Below, piece by piece: positions 57,401 through 64,000 of a stretch of DNA of 64,000 bases. The notes under the pieces were generated by a model, which saw only the letters and a program-made list of their open reading frames with translations, was not told the origin of the DNA and did not search any database. The DNA lies in contig JACVVK020000143.1 in assembly GCA_018292915.2 (NCBI GenBank), positions 633,501-697,500 of the forward strand. The letters run 5' to 3'. This DNA is from Batillaria attramentaria (Eukaryota; Mollusca; Gastropoda; Batillariidae). Numbering within the stretch: the stretch's first letter is position 1; each line of letters starts with the position of its first letter. The translations under genes were made by a program, and so were the position numbers.

Positions 57401-57704
57401 CTTGCTGGGGTGGGGAATCTGACAAAACAGGATAGTGGTAGGTTGGATAAACTGATCAAGAAAGCGGGTGGGGTGATCGGGAGGACACAAGACACACTTG
57501 GTACACTGTACGACCGACGAACGAAGAACAAACTGACTGACATCCTCAGTGACGAGGACCACATCCCCTCAGACAGGACTTCGACAGCTTGACTATAGTA
57601 CGTAGTGGTAGGTTTAGAGTACCAAAAGCAAGGAATACCAGATATGCAAGATCATTTCTGCCCATGGCTATTAGAGCTGCCAACTCAAGCAGAACGCACA
57701 CGAA

Positions 57705-57735
<31 letters not shown>

Positions 57736-60700
57736 TGGGGATCGAGGAGAGAGAGAAAGAGCAGAGAGAGTGAACGTGCAGCGTGAATGTGCAGCGTGAA
57801 TGCCGGAGTGGGTGTATCAGTGAGTGCTGAATGTTACAGGAAATTTTATTATGTGATAGTGTGTTTTATTCTTGATTTTAAGTAATTTTACTGGTCAAGA
57901 CTATCTGTTTTTATTTATTTTTGTAGTCTCTTTTATCAAAATGTTTATCAGTTGTGTGTCTTATTAGTATGCGGGACAGAACTGCAATTTCCCAAATCTG
58001 GGATCAATAAAGTATTCTGTATTCTGTACCATATATCTCTATATATGGCTGCTTGTATGGGAGCTGACCGCCTAAAAGCAGCACAATGGAGAACGGGGTG
58101 GGAGGTGGGTCAAATCAAGGGTTTCCAAACGTGACAATTGCAATTGGTGGAAAAAGGAATGGTCGTCTCTGGCATCGCTATTCCGCTAAATGCTACCCCC
58201 TCCCCCCCTCCCCCCCCCCCCCCCCCCGACGGACTCAATTTGCGTGTTCCTGGCTGGACAGTTCTCACATTTACATCTTGTTTGGAAACATAGTGCGTTG
58301 CCTGCTACCAGACAGATGCAGTTATGTAACACAAAACTGTATGTAAGCTTGTTGCAAAACATTTGTTACTTTTCAGAGTGTTCTGTTTGGTATCATGCTT
58401 TTCTAACAAACAGTTCTGATAATAATTTTTTTGAAGTTGTAATTTTAATCCCAGGGTAACCCTATTTGTCGAAGTAAAACTTGAGTTGAAGCATGTCTTA
58501 CCTTGACATATCAGTTTTATAGTGTTCTTGAAGTATTCTTCTCAATGCCTTCCTCTAACCCTCTTGAACTTTATGTTTATTGGAAGAGGAGGGGGGTGGG
58601 GTGGGGAAAGGGGTGATGTGTGGCTGTTACTGAGTTTGACAGACTTGGCCTGGTAATCGTGAACTGTAACCCTTTGTATAGACACTTTGAGTTATATGAG
58701 TCAGGGATAGTCACAAAATTTAGCGTTTGTAAGCTACATTTCTGTGTCTTATGTTTGTGTTTGTACTGGCAGGTACCTGAAGATGAAGACAACACCTTGA
58801 TATGTGACCTTCACCCTACCTACAGCTACAGGTTTGGAGTGCGTGCTGTCCCCAGACAGGGCTACCCTAGTGAACCTGTCAACATGGCGTTCAAAATGCC
58901 AGAAGCTGGTAGGGTGTGATGTACTGGATATCTAGGCTGTCTTCTAGAGTAAGACCTCGTAGCTCACCATTTCTTAAATTTCTGTCTTGCTTGAAAGAGA
59001 AAGAGAAGTTTTTTCAGCAGTATCCCTCCCCACCCCCTTCTTTGAAAAGGCCATATGAACACATGCCCCCCTCCCCCGACATCATTAGATTACGATATAC
59101 CTTTAACTAATACAGCATAAAATTTACTATGGATCCAGTCAGAAGTGGGTGTTTTCATGTGTGCAAAAAAACCCCATAAAACAGCAACCACAACCACAAC
59201 AACAACAACAACAACAACAAAACGCACCCAGCTGCCACTCTGAAATCCCAGCCAACTGGGAGGCTGCAAGCATGTAATTTAGGGTTTTTAAAATATATTT
59301 TAAGCGGATTAATTCCCAGTGTTGAACAAAAATTGCATATGAATGCAATTATTTTATCAGCAAAATCAGAAAATATGCCTTCAGTGGATATGAATCTTGT
59401 TTTCCCAGAGGAATATCACTTGTTGTTGTCCTGAAAATGCAAAATTTCTAAACTGGGAGACTGGAGGTGTCCGAGGTATGGCAAAATACCACTAGTCATG
59501 TATGTGGACGGTAATTGTATGTCTAATGCCCTGGGATAGGGAAGCAAGGTCATGGAACAGTCCATCAGTCACTGAACCAAAAATAACTGATACCCTTTCA
59601 AAGATACAAAAAAAAAAAAAAAACCAACAAAAAAAATACACATCCGCCTCGCACCGAACACATGACCTAACTCAAACTGCTAATCAATACGAAAAGGATT
59701 ACAAAGTACATGTATACTGGTCTTATAACTGGATCAGAACTCCTCCGTTAGTCTGGAGAAACTACTAACTAGACAGCTAAACTTCCAAGGAAACTAAGTA
59801 AGTGGAATGTGTTAAATAATGTGCATGCAGCCTATACAGGCAGGCTGATTTGGTTGTTTTAGTCACTTCTTTCAATTTCTTTTCCGTTAGCACCTTCCAG
59901 TGGTCCACGAGTATCAAATGGAGGCTACAATCGAAGTTTGTGCTCAGTCAATGGCCGTCAGGATTTGTTCATTTTTTTTCAGGTGAGATTTCAGCTTTCT
60001 GGTTAACACCACTTATATACTTACGTACTGCTTATGGTGTTTGGTTGCGCCTCTCCCTCTTTTCTTTACAGATACAGGAAATGAAGCAGCTACAAGCTTG
60101 AAAGTGTGAGTTATGACTTTTCATAACCCACTCAGTGGTTTACGAGTTCACAAAGACACATCCCAGTTACGTTATCAGCCAAAGGAGCACTGAAAAGTGC
60201 GTCATTTAAACATTTCGAACTCATATGTCACGGTCAGTGCATAGTTATTTTGTTCACTTTTGGGGGTGAAATTGTATTTTGCTAGGATCACGTAAAAAAA
60301 ATGATCGCACAGAAAAATCTCTGCGAAGCACTTGCGAGTGTACATTTGAATGCCAGTACATGAGCGCATGCTTTGAATGATATTCAAGCACTTCCATCTG
60401 CTCTATTCATTATTTTCTCACAAATCAGTAATCAGGATTTTGATGGGGTACATAAGTCACTAGTCATCTTACCAGAAAAATAAAACATCGCAAACAACAA
60501 CAACAACAACAAAAAATGTATGGTACTACATTGTGTAGAGGTAAGAGTCTGAATGCTCTTGGTATAAACAGCTTACATGATTAGTTCTTGTGGTTTACCA
60601 CGAAAGAAACCACTAGACGTTTCAATTTTTTCCCTCTGCTCAGTAGCTACGGCAAAATTGAAACATCTGGTGGTTTCTTTTGTGGTAAATCACGAGAACT

Positions 60701-63368
60701 AATCATATAAGCTCTCTATATTCCCCTGACATTTCTTGTGTTTGAAATGCACACGTAGCTGACAGGTCTAAAATGATTTATCTATTTATTTATTATTTAT
60801 CATGGATTTACTGTGTTTCGTCATTACATAGTAGCTTTGTCAAGCAAATCGAGGGTTTCCTGCTGTCAGTTAGAGCTGTGAACCGGTTCAAAAATCCAAA
60901 CCGGTTTTTTTTACCGGTTTTTAAAACTTCAAACCGGTTTCTTAAACCGGTGTTTTTTCCGGTTCAGTCATCACCAAAAGGTGTTTGAGGTCTGCAAAAA
61001 TATTGGCGTTTTATGCGATGCATGTTCATATATATGTGCGACCACGTGACTGAAAATTCTCGGAAACCGAAAGTAGCGCACAATTCTAGGAAATCGTTTC
61101 GAAACGCGTGGCTTTCCTTTCAGTTTCTGTGTTCTTCAGTAATTGCGTCATAACAACTTATCAAATATCAATCATATCTCGCTGCAACCCCACCCTGGAA
61201 GACTAAATTTGACAGAGTGCAAAATTACAGAGTTGACCCTTTCTTAGTCCCTTTCACACTCATAACCCAACCAGCAGTTTCACATCAATGCGGAAAAAAT
61301 GTCAACAACATTACCCCCCCCCCCCCACTCCTCCTCCTCCCCCAACCCCAGCTTAGGTTACAGAGTAGGATACAGACGAGACTACAAGATCTGCAGATAC
61401 GTTACAAGAATTCCAGCGGCCGCCAAGAAGAAATTAGAAGAAAAAAGATGACTTAAGTAACTTTAGTACGTGTACTATGACCAAAACACCGGTTCGCGGC
61501 AACTCGAACCGGTTCGGCGAACCGGTTCAAATGGGAACCGGTTGTAACCGGTAAACCGGTTAACCGCGGCAGCTCTACTGTCAATACAGGCACTTCTGGC
61601 AGGGAACCCGCGGATACTCCGACAGAAAATCTTACACTTGTGATTTGTTTGTCGGAGTATTTGTGCACTTTGATTGGCTAGACTGACTTGTCATTCGGAA
61701 TCTGGCTACATGTTAATTGTCATGCGTGAGTCGTATAGGCACTGCCTTTCTTGTTTCAGTAGGGCCAACAAAGGCTTGTGCACAGCCGAGAGTTAAGCTA
61801 CAGTGTTGATGGGTGTGTAACCATGTTCGCGCATTTGTGATTTCAGCCTGTGGTAGAGGAAGACCAAAATGGTCAGATCATCAGCTACACCGCAGTTTGT
61901 GAGGCGTATGGTTTGGCACACATGGACTCACAACCTCCACGTGACTTCCCATATTTCAAAGTACCCATCCCATGTGGCAGCGGCGTAGATGTGAAATTGT
62001 ATGCAAATACAAGTGCTGGACAGTCGCCTCCGTCTTATCTCTATATCCCTTCATTAGCTGAAGGTACCAGTAACATTTTGTGTATTCATTCAGTGCAAGT
62101 ATACACAAAAGAGGCTCTTTTTAGAAGACTGTGAATAGTGAGTCCAAAACTCTGCCCAAAAACCAACTCAGTAAACGGTAAACAATGCTTCGACTGACTG
62201 ACTTTTCACAATAGCGGATTTGTCACTACGTCATTCCCTGCTCCTACAAAATCATATCAGTGAATGGCGTCAAAATGCATTTTGGAATAGTTTCAATCTT
62301 TGAAAAGGGTTACTCAGGTCTTCAAAAAAAGCAGTAAAATTGTCTATTTAGGCTGGTTTCACTTATTCCGAGAAGACATGGAAAGACTGAGAACCCAAAC
62401 TGCCATTAAATGTATTAGTCACTATAGACCAGGAACAACTTTTTCTTTTTGATGGGTGTGAGAAAGGGGCTTATCTGCGAAAATCATTTGCGCCTGAATT
62501 ACCATATGCACTATGCCGGTTCATAGGAGAGTCGTGGTTTTCAACCATTTCTCTTTTGACTTATTCTTTTGTAGATGATCAGCCGGCAAATAGCTATCGC
62601 AAATGAAGGACATCCAGTTTGATCTGTATTTTTGCAAGCTGGGGCATTATCATGTGGCTTTAGCTTGGGCAAAAATTTTAAATTTGGACATTTTCTTCAC
62701 CGTTCGAAAATAGGATCCTCATTTCTGGATCACTCCTCAAAAGTGTGTTTTTGATGGAAAACAGATGCACAAACACAACGGATGTTGCGATCGATCTGAG
62801 CATACGGGTGAATAGGTGGTATGACTTTGTATATGGTGGTCACATCAAGGCTTTTTGTGAAGGCTTTGTTTCTTCTCGACGGGCACGTGTTTCTTAAACG
62901 TTCAAGAATTGGAGACTGGAGTATATATTAACATCATTTGTGTGGCCTAGATGCATAGCTAATGCAGACAAGTCACATAAGAAAAAAAAAATGTTTTATT
63001 TCCACATAACAGTGGTACTGGGGTTGTCCATGGTACATAGGAGAGTGAAATATAATTCTGTCTACGATTTCAAGGGGAATGAACGCATGTCTGAATATAT
63101 TGTATGAGGCTAGCTGGTACTAGGCCACTGGCTGGTTGGCATTATTTGCTTGTGATAATTATGCTGTGTGTTGTCACTGTTATGTCTGTGTGTTTTTTTT
63201 ATTGCAGTGAATGAGTTGTCCATCAAAGTCCGTGCTCTGGACCTGATGGTGGAACTGCAGAATCTGACGCAGGTGATCGCACATTGGAAACCACCAGTCC
63301 TTCCACACAACTACTCCCTCTTCCTGTGCTATTGCCCGCAGACTCAGTGTCGAGCGGATGAATGCAAG
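48674..63368 (+). CDS. Cytokine-receptor-like protein, copy B (5' part of gene, frame disrupted)
   Basis: Visible exons: 48674-48784 (ATG 48700), 50341-50598, 53888-54048, 55888-56060, 56677-56813, 58773-58908, 59891-59982, 61847-62063, 63208-63368; the gene continues past the window. The order is signal peptide, Ig-like domain, two FN3-like domains, then modules orthologous to FN3 1 and 2 of copy A. All module borders are phase 1. The second module (53888-56060) totals 334 nt instead of a multiple of three and has in-frame stops, so at least one base is extra and two more compensating shifts are likely. Either this is a decaying paralogue or the assembly has indel errors. The likely role is the same as copy A: a ligand-binding signalling receptor. 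No canonical WSXWS is found at the end of the third domain (YPSEP in its place). Confidence 0.7.
48966..49448. repeat. 40-bp minisatellite, 12 copies
   Basis: Unit begins GTGTCACGACTTCGTGTCCC and continues AAGTGTTAGGACAAAGACGT. Very homogeneous; variants are C/T in TTCG and T/C in GTTAGG. Lies in intron 1 of copy B. Confidence 0.96.
49592..49644. repeat. (GT)n microsatellite
   Basis: About 26 GT units in intron 1 of copy B. Confidence 0.94.
49700..49797 (+). repeat. CR1/L2-like LINE 3' tail remnant
   Basis: AGGCGCTATATAAATATCCA followed by ATTATT repeats corresponds to the 3' tail of the LINE at 20366-20450 (AGGCGCTTTACAATAT and ATT repeats, opposite strand). No coding part remains. Confidence 0.6.
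49798..50340. other. Copy B intron 1, nothing further recognised
   Basis: AT-rich sequence ending in a T-rich tract and the acceptor gtcgttttttcag. Confidence 0.5.
50341..50598 (+). CDS. Copy B Ig-like domain exon
   Basis: 258 nt, phase 1 to 1, donor gtgagt. It encodes IETEHTLYYVGENITLHCF, a middle segment with HQYVTVVNDTYIRMDRP, and SITFTCADNNTPFIAAQ. The paired cysteines (ITLHC and ITFTC) and the sequons fit an N-terminal Ig-like domain such as gp130 D1. Similar domains occur in other receptors, so this supports but does not prove the family. Confidence 0.8.
50874..51080. repeat. 36-bp minisatellite, about 6 copies
   Basis: Unit begins GCAGACACATGCTGGTGACT and continues TTGCCCCTAGCGTAAC. 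Only scattered single-base variants. Intronic. Confidence 0.95.
51110..51900. other. Copy B intron, no feature recognised
   Basis: AT-rich intron sequence with a (TACATG)n-like patch near 51388. No coding or repeat structure that I can support. Confidence 0.45.
52400..52505 (+). repeat. Degenerate telomere-like (TTAGGG) repeats
   Basis: Several TTAGGTTAGGGTTAGG, GGTTAGGGTTTGGGTTAG and GGGTAAGGGTT blocks in about 100 bp. Too degenerate to be a telomere end; an interstitial remnant or a chance GT-rich tract. Confidence 0.5.
52728..52799. repeat. Poly-G and poly-C runs
   Basis: A G run near 52724-52738 and C runs near 52771-52795 face each other about 35 bp apart, inside the pogo-like element. 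Confidence 0.85.
52952..53370. mobile_element. PIF/Harbinger-like MITE, 419 bp
   Basis: Ends AGGCCGTTCTTAACC and GGTTAAGAACGGCCT are exact inverted repeats, extended by GGCGAAC/GTTCGCC with one mismatch. TTA on each side (52949-52951, 53371-53373) fits the 3-bp TWA target of PIF/Harbinger. Subterminal GTTCG/CGAAC motifs occur many times in both orientations. A 216-codon open frame crosses it by chance. Confidence 0.8.
53888..54048 (+). pseudogene. Copy B exon, first half of FN3-like domain 2, frame broken
   Basis: Acceptor tctctctctcag, donor gtgagt. In the entry frame it reads RPQEVENLIPVFYDRSTALF and on to a stop at about 54008. The remainder is clearly coding-like in the next frame (NPNNPTTVITADYNTNG). 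One extra base in the ACCC near 53991 would account for this. Exon length 161 fits a normal half-domain plus one base. Confidence 0.6.
54425..54502. repeat. (GT)n then (GC)n microsatellite
   Basis: About 32 GT units grading into a CGCGCGCG run, a potential Z-DNA former. Confidence 0.94.
54510..54612 (+). repeat. LINE/SINE-type 3' tail remnant
   Basis: GTGCAATTTCCCTTTGAGGG followed by ACGAATAAAGTGATATC resembles the end of the LINE remnant at 57980-58020 (GCAATTTCCCAAATCTGGGA plus TCAATAAAGTATTCTG). Confidence 0.55.
54604..55862. repeat. 33-bp degenerate minisatellite
   Basis: About 35-40 irregular units built from CACCTGTATCTGTTCCTGTG and TGTTTCTGTGTGT with insertions, deletions and shortened units. 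Two related units lie earlier at 54280-54345. Long cysteine-rich frames on both strands come from its composition. It ends about 25 bp before the next exon. Confidence 0.92.
55888..56060 (+). pseudogene. Copy B exon, second half of FN3-like domain 2, frame broken
   Basis: Acceptor cttgttccag, donor gtgagt. The beginning (ANWMECLPVHGTSPETLAKW) and end (FSKILMNDY) share one frame that joins correctly to the next exon. The middle (PIELRVRVEIKCVATFVNNN), with FN3-like late strands, lies in another frame. Two compensating single-base shifts are the simplest reading; assembly error is as likely as decay. Confidence 0.55.
56395..56580. repeat. 42-bp minisatellite, about 4 copies
   Basis: Unit begins GGCAGAATTACCTGGCTGTG and continues TATTGAAGGTGTGTCTAGGTGT. 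Intronic. Confidence 0.93.
56677..56813 (+). CDS. Copy B exon, first half of FN3-like domain 3
   Basis: Acceptor tttctgtcag, donor gtacgt; 137 nt, phase 1 to 0. It encodes KPKAVEKLTVNTLNSTCVTL, AWKMDRSELHAVIKYEHSF and SNQSKE, with typical FN3 A, B and C strands. Confidence 0.82.
56870..58020 (+). mobile_element. CR1/Rex-like LINE fragment, multiply broken
   Basis: The plus strand shows GAPQGTVLSPLLFSLYTADC and IDKYADDTALTGQI (reverse transcriptase B and C blocks). After several frame shifts come KYLGVC-like, SVVCSVLSFGLTCWGG and RLDKLIKKAGGVIGRTQDTL segments, then a C-terminal RNTRYARSFLPMAIRAANSS. The end is AATTTCCCAAATCTGGGATC followed by AATAAAGTATTCTGTATTCTG. It lies inside a copy B intron in the sense direction and is clearly inactive. 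A (GA)n tract with a poly-G run follows the coding part (57711-57760). Confidence 0.8.
58021..58772. other. Copy B intron with poly-C run
   Basis: Poly-C at about 58199-58227 and a G-rich patch at 58587-58613. No coding signal other than the exon that follows. Confidence 0.5.
58773..58908 (+). CDS. Copy B exon, second half of FN3-like domain 3
   Basis: Acceptor gtactggcag, donor gtaggg; 136 nt, phase 0 to 1. It encodes VPEDEDNTLICDLHPTYSYR, FGVRAVPRQGYPSEPVNMAF and KMPEAG. The place where a class I receptor has WSXWS reads GYPSEPV here, so the motif is absent or highly derived. Confidence 0.82.
58909..59890. other. Copy B intron, no gene seen
   Basis: Contains a (CAA)n run near 59196-59220 and A-rich tracts near 59610. 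Nothing else recognised. Confidence 0.5.
59891..59982 (+). CDS. Copy B exon, first half of FN3 module 1
   Basis: Acceptor tttccgttag, donor gtgaga; 92 nt, phase 1 to 0. It encodes PSSGPRVSNGGYNRSLCSV and a NGRQDLFIFFQ end. Paralogue of 1959-2047, with one extra codon. Confidence 0.82.
60571..60712. repeat. Imperfect fold-back repeat
   Basis: The left arm from GCTTACATGATTAGTTCTTG and the right arm ending GAACTAATCATATAAGC are about 58-bp inverted copies with roughly 90% match and about 25 bp between them. It resembles a fold-back MITE. Target duplication not clear. Confidence 0.75.
60871..61577. mobile_element. hAT-like non-autonomous DNA transposon, 707 bp
   Basis: Ends TAGAGCTGTG and CGGCAGCTCTA make a short inverted pair. 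They are flanked by the 8-bp near-identical target duplication CTGTCAGT (60863-60870) and CTGTCAAT (61578-61585), as expected for hAT. Both subterminal regions are crowded with ACCGGTT motifs (at least ten), probably transposase-binding sites. No transposase ORF. A poly-C run is at 61314-61327. Confidence 0.75.
61847..62063 (+). CDS. Copy B exon, second half of FN3 module 1
   Basis: Acceptor gtgatttcag, donor gtacca; 217 nt exactly as in copy A. It starts PVVEEDQNGQIISYTAV and ends GSGVDVKLYANTSAGQSP plus PSYLYIPSLAE. The middle third differs strongly from copy A in protein, while the ends are conserved. Confidence 0.85.
62064..63207. other. Copy B intron with partial dispersed repeat
   Basis: 62510-62640 (GAGTCGTGGTTTTCAACC and GATGATCAGCC) resembles 15370-15440 and 63810-63890. 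No coding sequence seen. Confidence 0.45.
63208..63368 (+). CDS. Copy B exon, first half of FN3 module 2
   Basis: Acceptor tttttattgcag, donor gtacgc; 161 nt as in copy A. It encodes VNELSIKVRALDLMVELQNL and a HWKPPVLPHNYSLFLCYCPQ segment. The following exon is beyond the window. Confidence 0.85.
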
Positions 63369-63589
63369 GTACGCTTTTTATATTTATTTTTCGTCTTCAC
63401 TTAATTTACAGAGTATAAGTGTCTCTGTATGTCTGTATCAGTTGTTGTGAGTTACAGAACTTTACAAGACCTTTCCTGACTGTTCCCAATGGTCAAGGTT
63501 ACAGTTAACAGTAGGGTTCAGTACATTGCCACTGACTAACCCAGACTTAGATTTTTACTTACATCAATACAGGCAGAAAGAAGAGATAC

Positions 63590-64000
63590 GGTGTTCTGGC
63601 AGGGAACCCACGGATACTCGCATCCCTACATTGTAACTTCTACGACCTCAAACATTCTCACTGCAGATTCACAGAAACATGAAACAGTCTCCCTATGATC
63701 TCCTCTGGAATTATGAGCAGATGACAATTTTAGATCACGCACACATCAACAGATTCTCATAAACAAGGTGTTGTGCAGTGAAACTTATCATTCATATGCG
63801 TGTCGTGGTTACCCGCCATTTCACTTTTGTTTGTTTGTTTGTTTGTTTGTTTGTTTGCCGTAGACGATCTTCCAAAGAATAAGGTACATCCAGTTCAGTT
63901 TGGACATTTACTTTTGCTCAGTTGGTATATTTCGCCCATTAGGGAGGTAAATGAATACCAGTCATGGTGGGGGGGGGGGGGGGGCAAATCTATACCAGTC
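63590..64000. repeat. Intron end with dispersed repeats and poly-G tract
   Basis: 63590-63900 resembles 15180-15450 and contains a (GTTT)n run near 63828-63855. 63898-64000 is nearly identical to 4313-4430, including the poly-G tract. The window ends inside this match. Confidence 0.7.

Overview
The window is animal nuclear DNA: split coding exons with GT/AG borders, long introns, many (CA/GT)n microsatellites, and several families of LINEs, LTR retrotransposons and small DNA transposons. The mix of RTE, L1/Tx1-like and CR1/L2-like LINEs, a Ty3/gypsy element and hAT, Harbinger-like and pogo-like elements fits a marine invertebrate, most likely a mollusc. That is an inference; nothing here fixes the species.

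The host genes are two tandem, same-strand copies of a single-pass cell-surface receptor. Copy A (1959-20308) enters from the left. Its ten visible exons join in one open frame of 2753 nt: three fibronectin-III-type (FN3) modules of two exons each with phase-1 borders, a transmembrane segment, and a cytoplasmic tail with a YRIQ (YxxQ) and a YVNL motif. Copy B (48674 to beyond 64000) begins with a signal-peptide exon and an Ig-like exon. A disrupted two-exon module, a clean two-exon module, and then duplicates of the first exons seen in copy A follow. Overlaid, the copies give signal peptide, Ig, two FN3-like domains, three FN3 domains, membrane helix and tyrosine-bearing tail, the layout of gp130/LIFR/Domeless-type class I cytokine receptors. 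No canonical WSXWS or Box 1 was seen, so the family call is an inference from architecture, intron phases and tail motifs.

Copy A introns are packed with minisatellites: about 7.9 kb of a 45-bp unit, 26 copies of a 24-bp unit, about 41 of a 19-bp polypyrimidine unit and about 25 of a 21-bp unit. The last exon also carries a coding 36-bp repeat. Copy B introns hold 40-, 36-, 33- and 42-bp arrays and nested DNA transposons.

The space between the copies (20.3-48.6 kb) is mostly mobile DNA. It holds a 5'-truncated CR1/L2-like LINE; a complete-length, near-identical-LTR Ty3/gypsy element with target duplication CATGT but broken frames; LINE tails; a TATA/CRE promoter-like stretch near 30.5 kb with a 29-bp perfect inverted repeat just downstream; a roughly 2.2-kb repeat present twice in inverted and once in direct orientation; a probable solo LTR with a nested MITE; L1-like ORF1 and ORF2 remnants tail to tail; and an RTE-type LINE with an uninterrupted 1002-codon ORF and 13-bp target duplication.
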